Assembly (NCBI RefSeq): GCF_000797495.1
Contig: NZ_JTGN01000004.1
Span: 62,001 to 126,000, forward strand
Source of the DNA: Robinsoniella peoriensis
GTDB lineage: Bacteria > Bacillota > Clostridia > Lachnospirales > Lachnospiraceae
DNA: 64,000 nt
Direction: 5' to 3'
Shown: in pieces, positions 1 to 7,070 of the stretch
Numbering within the stretch: the first letter of the stretch is position 1
Layout: the number at the start of each line of letters is the position of its first letter
Made by a program: the position numbers and the translations under genes
Notes under the pieces: generated by a model
What the model was told of the DNA's origin: nothing
Databases searched by the model: none
The model's input: the letters and a program-made list of their open reading frames with translations, nothing else

Positions 1-1555
1 TCTCAATTAGATTATTGATTGCCTCTTTAATAACACCCACCGGATAGCTTATCTTAAACATATCAGCAATCTCACCAACAGTAGGTTTAAGTTTATCAAA
101 CTGCTCAAGTATATAGATTAAGCCCAATGCTTTTATAATTTTTGATTCCAGGGATTCTAGCTCAAGCTTTTCCAGGATTGTGCTTGCCAGGATGTAATTT
201 TTATGAAGATCTCCAGAGTAAACTTCCTTTTTAAAAAGAGGTTCAAAATAATCGTAAATCAAATCTGGAGTGATTACATCAAAAGATTCATCCTTATACT
301 TTTGTAAAAATGCCGGCAATGTGGATATTCCTTCAGCCGAAAGAAACGTAAATAATGTACGCTCATTCTGAGCTACACGTTCTGATAATCTTGGTAAAAT
401 AAATGTAGACACCAAATGCAACGGATAACAACCTTGGCTTATTTTATCCAAGTCTTCATCCGCAACATCTGAAAAAAGGGCATGTTTTGTATATGTGGCC
501 TTTAAACTTTCAAATTCTGCACTTTTACTCTTACAAAATAATTGCCAACTATTAGTTTCTTTCTGGATAACTGAAGCTATTATTTCATAAGTTTGTGCAA
601 AATTATTATTCATATGGACGTGGGTAAACCTCTCCGAAACTCCACGCCAACCATCAACCTTCTGTTTTGGCAACTTATCTATATAATTGGCAATTTCCTT
701 ATGTGAAATCAACATAAGATGCATTTGCTTATCATTACTTCGATTACATTTTTCTGCAAAGTCCTGAAGCATTTTTGTGTCACTAACTGAAGCAGCAGTA
801 ATATTTGCCTCTAGAAATTTACTAAATTCATCGTATACGACATAAACACCTGAATATCCTCGTGGTTTGATTGCCTCAACCACACTCTCATATAAATCTA
901 CAATATCAAATCCCATAAATGGATTAAACACACTTCCAGATGTTAATTGGGGATAAACTCGTTCAAAACACTCATAGGTTTCAATATTATAATCCTCTAG
1001 TTCACAAATAAATGATTCCACCGAAATTCCAATGCTATCACAAAATTTCCTATATGTATCAGGAAATTCATTCTCCCAACGGTTTATAGTAGCAATGGCT
1101 GCTTTATAGTTTGTCTCAGGCATCACGTCAATAAGATTATTTTCTGCAAGCGTTCTTTGCAAGGCTAATAGAAATGCCTGGGGTAAGCTTGTATTACTAC
1201 CTGTAATAATTACTGGCAATAATTTTGTGTCACTATCATAATAGTTCAAGAGCAGCTGATATAATTGAGAGTTTTCTTGAACCTTAGGAAGCAATTTCAC
1301 AAATAGTTTCAAATTTTTCTTTACTAATATGGAAAGTATAGTTAAGACAATATGTGACTTTCCCTTGCCGTATGCACCAACCAGTACCCGTGAACGATTC
1401 GTAGAAGTTGGAATGGTACTCAGCAAAATATCCTCTAACAGGTCTAACGCCGATTTAGTTGGTATAAAATTCTTTAATTTATCATCACTGTTCAGGTCAT
1501 AAGCAATATTCACCGAATATTGAAACCCAGAAGCGACGGAAATCATTTTGCTCAT
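1..1555 (-). CDS. SspC-like P-loop ATPase, partial (3' end beyond window)
   Basis: This reading frame is open from the ATG at 1553-1555 to the window edge (518 codons), so the C-terminus is missing. A Walker A loop (GAYGKGKSH) lies at about residues 60-68 and a Walker B-like VVYDEF at about 239-244. The last visible residues look like a winged helix. The start has a GAGGAG-type ribosome site and sits 17 bases after the DUF4007 gene, so the two are co-transcribed. ATPases of this size next to a DUF4007 protein and a PAPS-reductase-type protein occur in Ssp DNA phosphorothioation clusters, where SspC is the ATPase. That family assignment is inference from context and architecture. A BREX/Pgl-type ATPase is the main alternative. 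Confidence 0.7.
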   Translation of the reverse strand, partial: MSKMISVASGFQYSVNIAYDLNSDDKLKNFIPTKSALDLLEDILLSTIPTSTNRSRVLVGAYGKGKSHIVLTILSILVKKNLKLFVKLLPKVQENSQLYQLLLNYYDSDTKLLPVIITGSNTSLPQAFLLALQRTLAENNLIDVMPETNYKAAIATINRWENEFPDTYRKFCDSIGISVESFICELEDYNIETYECFERVYPQLTSGSVFNPFMGFDIVDLYESVVEAIKPRGYSGVYVVYDEFSKFLEANITAASVSDTKMLQDFAEKCNRSNDKQMHLMLISHKEIANYIDKLPKQKVDGWRGVSERFTHVHMNNNFAQTYEIIASVIQKETNSWQLFCKSKSAEFESLKATYTKHALFSDVADEDLDKISQGCYPLHLVSTFILPRLSERVAQNERTLFTFLSAEGISTLPAFLQKYKDESFDVITPDLIYDYFEPLFKKEVYSGDLHKNYILASTILEKLELESLESKIIKALGLIYILEQFDKLKPTVGEIADMFKISYPVGVIKEAINNLIE

Positions 1556-1572
1556 CCTTGCTTCTCCTCGTC

Positions 1573-2457
1573 CTATTTTTGTATACTTTGATAATATTTT
1601 TTAACACATTGCTCAAATGACATTTGTTTATTTATCTGTATAATATCCAAACCAGCTGTTCTGATTATCTTAACCACACCTGTTTTCTCAACTCTGTGTA
1701 ATATGTCCAACATACTAATAGCATCAAGGTTAAATACCTTCCCAATATTAGATGGTGTTGTAAGTAAATCATTCAGTGGAACCTCTATATTTCCATTCGC
1801 CCTATCAAAAATAACCGCCAAAATTACCCAAGGGTCAAATGAATTGACAGAAGGTATAGATTTTCGATATACCTTCTTATTTTTATTCATGAAATCTATC
1901 AGTCCAAGTTCGCCAAACGGGCAATCAATGTTATTCTCTGGAGAAACTTTATTCGGATTTGATTTAAACCGCGGAAGATACGTATTTATAATACATGTGA
2001 AATCATCTTCTATTGAACGAGATGCAACGGCCTCTCCAATCTTCGAGAGATAACTGTTAACAGCAATAACAAAATCTTCTTTGGTAATTTCTGTCATATT
2101 AAATTCATTAAAAAAAATATACCATGCAGTGGCAAATTCCTCATTAGAAACCATTTTATAATGAAGTAAATACAAGGTTCCTATTTCCTCAATAAATTTG
2201 TCGTTATCAAAAACCAACTGACCAAACTCAGTGAAACTTTGTGTTCTAGTACCACTAGGTGGTTCTTCGGTCACCCCCACCGCCTGTAGCCAGTATCGTA
2301 AGGCTTTTACCATATTTGCACCAATTCCTAGAACATCCATAGGGTTTTCTGTACGGTCTACAAACACGTTCGGTTTATGGTCCACATGCTTCATTCCCTT
2401 ATTAAGCCAACCCTTTCTTATAAAAAATGTGTCGTGGGCTCGAAACTTCACAGCCAT
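1573..2457 (-). CDS. DUF4007 family protein, SspB-like
   Basis: This 294-aa soluble protein opens with the DUF4007 signature, a FRAHDTFFIRKGWLNKG-type segment at residues 5-21. Helical, winged-helix-like segments follow. From family knowledge, DUF4007 proteins accompany PAPS-reductase-type proteins and ATPases. My recollection is that SspB, the nicking component of Ssp phosphorothioation, belongs to this family. The gene lies 11 bases after the PAPS-reductase-type gene and 17 bases before the ATPase, with no room for separate promoters. I see no recognisable nuclease motif, so nicking activity is not shown by the sequence. The family call is firm; the Ssp role is inferred. Confidence 0.75.
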   Translation of the reverse strand: MAVKFRAHDTFFIRKGWLNKGMKHVDHKPNVFVDRTENPMDVLGIGANMVKALRYWLQAVGVTEEPPSGTRTQSFTEFGQLVFDNDKFIEEIGTLYLLHYKMVSNEEFATAWYIFFNEFNMTEITKEDFVIAVNSYLSKIGEAVASRSIEDDFTCIINTYLPRFKSNPNKVSPENNIDCPFGELGLIDFMNKNKKVYRKSIPSVNSFDPWVILAVIFDRANGNIEVPLNDLLTTPSNIGKVFNLDAISMLDILHRVEKTGVVKIIRTAGLDIIQINKQMSFEQCVKKYYQSIQK

Positions 2458-2468
2458 ATCTCATTACC

Positions 2469-4274
2469 TCATTTCGTTCTTAAATATTTATCCATCATGC
2501 AACCGCCTTCAAGATATTTCGCTGTTACACACATCTTACAGTGTACGCATTTTTCGGGATTAATGTAATAACTACCGCCAACTATTGAAATAGCCCCTGA
2601 CCGACATAGAGACTCGCATTTTAAGCACTTTCTGCAAGCATTGAACTTACGAATTTGATAACCAATCATTCGCTGCAAATCATCATGTTCAACTACATTC
2701 ATCGTCCTTATCTTCACGGCGTACTCGTAATCTTCTTGTCCAAATGGCTGGACAGATATAATAGGTACACTCGTTCTAATATCTAAAACAATGGTCTCGT
2801 TCAGTAATTTACTTCCTAGCTCTGGTGCCAACTTTCCAAACGGCACAAGCATTCCAATCAGTTCATCATCGAACGGTCTAGCTAAGCGATAGATCTTCGC
2901 ATGGTTCTCTGCGGTACAGTTTGCAAATTTTATTTTCACATCATTTGCAGCCTTTAAACCATTGCCACCTTGTCTGGCTTTCCACCATCCTTCATCCACA
3001 TAAACTTCAGGATCCGGTTTACCAATCTTGTCTGCAAATGCTATCAGAAAACTGCGCCATTTTGTGGCTTTCTCTGGCATATAAAGCCTTGCAAGGAATT
3101 GTGCCCTTTGATTGTTGTTAGGGCAACACCAACAACCTACTCTATCATAACCCAAACGATATGCATCATTAAAATCGATCTTTGTAGATAGCAGATAAAG
3201 CCATATATCAATATCTCGCCAAAAGAAAATTGGAGAAGCTACTGCCTGTTGCTGTATTTTTACTGATTCGGCAGCATCTTCAAATCTATTATACTTGCTC
3301 CGGCTAACAGATTCAGCTTTTCTTATTCCATAAAAGGTTAATATTTGTTCATTTCCATAAAGGCTATTGATTACTCTTGTAATCGGCCCCGTCTTGAACA
3401 TTGAACAGCACCACCGCATCATTCTTGCTGGAGGTCCAATATCTTCACAAACTTCCTCAAAATTTTGCTCATAATTTCGAGCAGTCTGAAAAATAGCATA
3501 GGGATGTTCCTGCCGATATCTTTCAGCATATTCCATCGTCAGTGGAAACTCCAATGTGGTATCACCAAAGATATGAACTAAGCTTGAATCACTTAAAGCC
3601 CTAATTACAACCTCTGCTGTTACAGTAGAATCCTTTCCACCAGAAAATGAAATCACCAAATTCTCTCTCTTGAATTCTACTGCTTTAGAGCGAACAAACT
3701 GTCCAGCTTCATCTATCAAATAATTCAAACGATTCTTATTTGCTTCCACAAATCTATTAATATATGTATTAAACGAATCATAGGAGTTTTCATCCCTATG
3801 TTCCGCCATTACCACTCGTATCTTGTCAACATCTGCAAACTGAAAAAGTTCGTTGGAAAGTACAATCGATTTTCCATTAACATAATACCTATTATTCGCG
3901 GCCCATACCGAACAATTCATATATTCAAAAGGCTCTTTTTCTGACAATATTTCCAACAGTAAACGTTCTTCCGGGAATACCGGCCGCAAGTCTTTAGACA
4001 TATATTTTGTCTTACTTTCACAAATAGGACAAATCCCCTTATCTGCTTGATTCACCTCGTTAATTATTGGTATTTTACAATAATTACACCAATAAACCTC
4101 CATCGGCTTATCCTCAGCTGTAAAGTCACCACAGACAGGACAGATTTCCTCATTTGTTTTAATGTTGCAACGAGTACACCAATGCTCTTTCACTGGTGAG
4201 TCCTCTACAGTATGGGCTCCGCAGATAGGACAGATTTTTTCTCTTATCTCAATATTACAATCTCTGCACCACAT
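2469..4274 (-). CDS. PAPS-reductase-type ATP pyrophosphatase with three zinc ribbons and ferredoxin-like tail (SspD/DndC-like)
   Basis: This 601-aa protein has a composite layout. Three CxxC...CxxC zinc ribbons occupy residues 1-90 (Cys 3/6/15/18, 33/36/45/48, 63/66/82/85). The PP-loop SGGKDS is at 211-216, Cys pairs lie at 289-290 and in CWCC at 381-384, and a C-terminal ferredoxin-like CxxCxxCxxxC plus CxxCxxC stretch sits at about 546-594. Members of the PAPS reductase/DndC/SspD family adenylylate or move sulfur; DndC and SspD carry an Fe-S cluster and act in DNA sulfur modification. The ribbons and ferredoxin tail also resemble archaeal PAPS-reductase-like proteins. The gene is first in the operon after the Xre regulator and is followed by the DUF4007 and ATPase genes. 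No cysteine desulfurase (SspA) is visible; a housekeeping IscS could supply sulfur. Confidence 0.8.
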   Translation of the reverse strand: MWCRDCNIEIREKICPICGAHTVEDSPVKEHWCTRCNIKTNEEICPVCGDFTAEDKPMEVYWCNYCKIPIINEVNQADKGICPICESKTKYMSKDLRPVFPEERLLLEILSEKEPFEYMNCSVWAANNRYYVNGKSIVLSNELFQFADVDKIRVVMAEHRDENSYDSFNTYINRFVEANKNRLNYLIDEAGQFVRSKAVEFKRENLVISFSGGKDSTVTAEVVIRALSDSSLVHIFGDTTLEFPLTMEYAERYRQEHPYAIFQTARNYEQNFEEVCEDIGPPARMMRWCCSMFKTGPITRVINSLYGNEQILTFYGIRKAESVSRSKYNRFEDAAESVKIQQQAVASPIFFWRDIDIWLYLLSTKIDFNDAYRLGYDRVGCWCCPNNNQRAQFLARLYMPEKATKWRSFLIAFADKIGKPDPEVYVDEGWWKARQGGNGLKAANDVKIKFANCTAENHAKIYRLARPFDDELIGMLVPFGKLAPELGSKLLNETIVLDIRTSVPIISVQPFGQEDYEYAVKIRTMNVVEHDDLQRMIGYQIRKFNACRKCLKCESLCRSGAISIVGGSYYINPEKCVHCKMCVTAKYLEGGCMMDKYLRTK

Positions 4275-4347
4275 AACGCTTCATCCACACCTACCTTTTA
4301 TCTTAATCACACACTGCAACTGCAAAAAACATGCAGTATGAATAATA

Positions 4348-4569
4348 TCACTTGTCAACTTCTTCTCGGGCAGAAATAAATTCCATTATATCACTGGGTG
4401 AACAGTCAAGGGCACAACAAATTCTTTCCAAAACATCAGTAGTCACATTTCGCCCATGGTTTAACTTATTCATAGTATAATGGCTTATCTGTGCCCTTTC
4501 CTCCAAATCTTTCTTTTTCCATTCTTTATCAATCAGTAATTTCCAGAGTTTTTTATAACTCGAAGCCAT
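4348..4569 (-). CDS. Small Xre-type helix-turn-helix regulator
   Basis: This 73-aa protein is almost entirely one Cro/C1-type HTH domain, in the compact YozG-like style that ends LDCSPSDIMEF. It starts at an ATG behind a GGGAGGTGA-type ribosome site, about 45 bases downstream of a near-consensus sigma-A promoter. The PAPS-reductase-type gene follows 73 bases later on the same strand, so it is probably the autoregulator of the phosphorothioation-like operon. It is clearly related to the regulator at 6817-7008: both share a V-T-T-D-V-L segment and an LDC-P-DIME C-terminus. Confidence 0.85.
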   Translation of the reverse strand: MASSYKKLWKLLIDKEWKKKDLEERAQISHYTMNKLNHGRNVTTDVLERICCALDCSPSDIMEFISAREEVDK

Positions 4570-4618
4570 GTGCTCACCTCCCTGTCAAGTAGTCGTCCTT
4601 TGACGGAATATCTTTTTA

Positions 4619-4647
4619 AGTATACCTCTAGCGTCGAAAAAAGTCAA
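4619..4647 (-). promoter_or_regulatory. Sigma-A promoter of the Xre/SspD-like operon
   Basis: On the minus strand TTGACT (4642-4647) and TATACT (4619-4624) are separated by exactly 17 bases. This is close to consensus and lies about 50 bases upstream of the Xre start. It is one of the strongest promoters visible in the window and would place the Xre, PAPS-reductase-type, DUF4007 and ATPase genes on one transcript. Confidence 0.75.
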
Positions 4648-4813
4648 ATAAGTAAGTTTGAGAACACAACCTTTTTGTTAATATTTTATTAATAATATTC
4701 AATTTAATATACTATTATTTGCAATACAACTGATTACGTGCTACAAATCACAGAAGAGCCAAAACAAATATATTTTGTCTTAGCCCCTCAATCATTATTT
4801 ATCAAACTGATAT

Positions 4814-5743
4814 TCATACTAATTGCATCAATACATCTTTTATAAGTCCCTCATCCTCCAAGCGATTTATTGCAAAACATTTTTTACCAGCATCCTTCAA
4901 CGATGCCCCAACATGAATATCATCTAAAACTATAAAACGGTCATGGAATGACTCTATATATTTCACCTCCAATTTCGGATATTGCCTATTAAAAGTCTTA
5001 ACATCTGCCGCTGTCAGCTTAGTCTGTTGCATTGTATAAAGATGGACATTGACATTTCTTTTCTTCTTAGCTAAAATATTCATTGTATTCACATCCACAT
5101 AATTATCTATCAAGATAATAGATTTCTCCGCACTGCCAACCAGTTTCACCAGCAGACTGAACGCATCATAAATCTGCCCTTCAAAAAACACCTTCTGCGC
5201 TACCTCCTGATGCTCCGCTATGTAATCAAAAACCTGTTCAAAACGTTCGTCCGACTTCTTTTCATACTCCAGCTGTCTCCAGCTAACTTCACTGATTTTT
5301 TCAAACAGCAAAGAATTATTGACCAGAAACTTTCTCGTTTCAACAAATGCTGTTATAATCTGAATACTTACCTGAATCGCCAAATCACTATTCAATACCG
5401 CTGAAAGCATTGCAATACCCGGCTCCGTAAAAACATTTGGAAGATATCTTCTTCCACCCCTTCCCTTTGAGGTAACAATCTGTGACCTCAAACCTTCATA
5501 CTCTTCATCTGTAATCTGAAAACGAAATGCATCAGGAAAACGTGCTATGTTTCTTTTTACCGCCTGATTGAATACCTTTGTTTCCGCCTGATAAAGAGCC
5601 GCCAAGTCACTGTCCATCATTACCTGCTGTCCACGTACAACATAAATTAAATTTAGAATTGCCTTATCAGAGTACGCTATTTCTGGTAATCGGTTCTCCT
5701 TCTGTTCCGTTATTCCCATTGTCCCTTTCTGTTCTTTTTCCAA
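4814..5743 (-). CDS. ORF6N domain protein with degenerate PLD-like C-terminus
   Basis: Residues about 25-115 form an ORF6N domain, with the typical MDSDLAALYQAETKVFNQAV run followed by a RNIARFPDAF segment. ORF6N is a DNA-binding domain common in phage anti-repressor-like and mobile-element proteins. The C-terminal third contains SIILIDNYVD and HDRFIVLDD, which look like half of a phospholipase D-like fold without the full HxK motif. The start chosen is the TTG at 5741-5743 behind AAGGCGG; an ATG at 5719 is the alternative but its ribosome site is too close. It sits alone between the SspD-like operon and a SymE-like gene, in an accessory setting. The target is unknown. Confidence 0.75.
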   Translation of the reverse strand: MEKEQKGTMGITEQKENRLPEIAYSDKAILNLIYVVRGQQVMMDSDLAALYQAETKVFNQAVKRNIARFPDAFRFQITDEEYEGLRSQIVTSKGRGGRRYLPNVFTEPGIAMLSAVLNSDLAIQVSIQIITAFVETRKFLVNNSLLFEKISEVSWRQLEYEKKSDERFEQVFDYIAEHQEVAQKVFFEGQIYDAFSLLVKLVGSAEKSIILIDNYVDVNTMNILAKKKRNVNVHLYTMQQTKLTAADVKTFNRQYPKLEVKYIESFHDRFIVLDDIHVGASLKDAGKKCFAINRLEDEGLIKDVLMQLV

Positions 5744-5783
5744 AGATCACGCCGCCTTTCTCAACCTCCTATTATGATTTTCC

Positions 5784-5951
5784 CTATTTTTTATGCCCAT
5801 TCCCATATAGTGGTGTCTTGAGTTTATCCACCAACCAGCTAACCTCGCCGCCCTGAAATCTAATTTCTGGGGTGACAATATATGCTTTTCCAATTCTGTT
5901 TACAACACCATTCTCCGTCACAACAGCAAACTTAACCATTTGTTTCTCCAT
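5784..5951 (-). CDS. Small conserved-looking protein of unknown function (55 aa)
   Basis: A 55-codon frame starts at ATG 5949-5951 with a strong GGAGG site seven bases upstream and ends at TAG 5784-5786. The product begins MEKQMVKFAVVTENGVVNRI and reads like a small beta-rich protein; I do not recognise the family. It lies 14 bases after the SymE-like gene on the same strand, so it is probably translated from the same message. It could be an accessory or antitoxin-like partner, but nothing in the sequence proves that. Confidence 0.55.
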   Translation of the reverse strand: MEKQMVKFAVVTENGVVNRIGKAYIVTPEIRFQGGEVSWLVDKLKTPLYGNGHKK

Positions 5952-5965
5952 TTCATATTGCCTCC

Positions 5966-6241
5966 TTATTTTCCATATCTTCTTCTCCGCTCTGCAATAA
6001 GCTGTGTATGAAATTTCTTCGTTTCTTCTTCAATATAAATCTGCTCTTCTTCCAGTATCTTTCCTCTTTCTTCATCAAGGACGATAATCAGCTTTCCCTC
6101 CTCACACTGAACAGTTACAAGCTTATTTGCTGTAAACCCCCAATCTTCCAGCCATGCGCCCTTTAACATAAGCATAGGTGTGGGTTTATATCTATATCCA
6201 GACTGCTCATAGACCTTTAAAAATCTTTTTTCTTTACTCAT
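5966..6241 (-). CDS. SymE-like toxin-family protein
   Basis: This 91-aa protein carries the SymE family pattern: a PMLMLKGAWLEDWGF segment at about residues 22-36, then V-T-V-Q-C-E-E-G-K-L-I-I. SymE is an SOS-induced protein with an AbrB-like fold that in Escherichia coli acts as an RNA endonuclease and is repressed by the antisense RNA SymR. Here a run of Gs provides the ribosome site eight bases before the ATG. A GC-rich structured segment lies 160-360 bases upstream, and a 55-aa ORF follows. Many Firmicutes SymE homologues are uncharacterised, so toxicity is inferred from family only. Confidence 0.7.
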   Translation of the reverse strand: MSKEKRFLKVYEQSGYRYKPTPMLMLKGAWLEDWGFTANKLVTVQCEEGKLIIVLDEERGKILEEEQIYIEEETKKFHTQLIAERRRRYGK

Positions 6242-6401
6242 ATCTTTTACCCCCCTTTATAATATTTGCAATATAGCTTGGATTTTTGTTCAGAAATATC
6301 TATGAACTGATATACACGAAAATACATTAGACTGATTGGATATATATTATGCAACACTGTAACATAATCTCTGATTTATCGTTACATATTGCAAAAAATT
6401 T

Positions 6402-6596
6402 GGCGTTGTAAGATCCCTGTCTTTTAGTGAATGAAACCGACTTCTAGCCATGGTACAAAAACGCAGGTTTAACTCTCCCATGGCGCCCGGTTCACATTAA
6501 ACCCGGCCGAAACTTGTCAACCAACATTACAACGCCCGTTGCAACCCGTCAGCATTTATAAGGACTTCGGACCTTCACACTTCCCAGTGCGGTTGC
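6402..6596. ncRNA. Candidate structured RNA or transposon-end remnant
   Basis: This is a GC-rich patch inside very AT-rich DNA. A perfect 10-bp inverted repeat (GGCGTTGTAA 6402-6411, TTACAACGCC 6527-6536) encloses a second helix, GCCATGG 6447-6453 with CCATGGC 6478-6484. Directly after it, GCAACC 6541-6546 pairs with GGTTGC 6591-6596 around a small AAGG/CCTT hairpin. No open frame covers it. It might be a regulatory RNA for the SymE-like gene, or the decayed right end of an IS200/IS605-type (TnpB) element with its guide-RNA scaffold. The strand cannot be decided. Confidence 0.35.
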
Positions 6597-6701
6597 TTTA
6601 ATTGCAGAAATGTTTTTCGTCAAATAACAAACGACATATAAAGCACTTTCAAAAATATGTTTTCAGCACTTGATAATATTATTTTCATATTTGTTGATTT
6701 T

Positions 6702-6747
6702 ATATTAGCATATATTAATATTTTTGTCAACATAAATATTAGCATAT
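6702..6747. promoter_or_regulatory. Direct repeats upstream of second Xre gene (possible operator)
   Basis: ATATTAGCATAT occurs twice, at 6702-6713 and 6736-6747, 34 bases apart, in the 110-base AT-rich stretch before the Xre gene. Spacing near three helical turns suits cooperative binding on one DNA face. No convincing -35/-10 pair was identified. Confidence 0.3.
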
Positions 6748-6816
6748 GCAAAAATTACTTTCGCTTATACTGATTATATGTTAAAATATGCTTATGTAAA
6801 TAAAGGTGGTGATATA

Positions 6817-7008
6817 ATGATGCGGTATTATAAGCTGTTCGATTTGCTTTCACGCCGTGATATGAAAAAAACTGATTTATTAGAAGTGATTTCTGCCCCC
6901 ACACTTGCCAAACTCTCAAAAGGGGAAAGTGTAACAACAGATGTTCTATGTAAGATATGTGCATTTTTAGATTGTCAGCCCGGAGACATCATGGAATATA
7001 TTAAATAA
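6817..7008 (+). CDS. Small Xre-type helix-turn-helix regulator
   Basis: This 63-aa protein is a single Cro/C1-type HTH domain ending LDCQPGDIMEYIK. The start is the first of two adjacent ATGs (6817 and 6820), placed behind AAAGGTGGTG; an upstream ATG at 6778 lacks a ribosome site. It is a paralogue of the regulator at 4348-4569. It stands alone, with the convergent rlmD gene beyond it, so its targets may be its own promoter or the SymE-like gene transcribed away from it. Confidence 0.8.
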   Translation: MMRYYKLFDLLSRRDMKKTDLLEVISAPTLAKLSKGESVTTDVLCKICAFLDCQPGDIMEYIK

Positions 7009-7023
7009 AATAACCAAAGTAAA

Positions 7024-7054
7024 AGCAGGTACTCCACATCACGGAATACCTGCT
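7024..7054 (-). terminator. Terminator of rlmD-like gene
   Basis: AGCAGGTA (7024-7031) pairs with TACCTGCT (7047-7054). Read on the minus strand the hairpin is followed by a TTTT run, so it terminates the rlmD-like gene. It could also slow transcription from the Xre side. Confidence 0.65.
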
Positions 7055-7070
7055 TCGCTATCAGCTTTCA

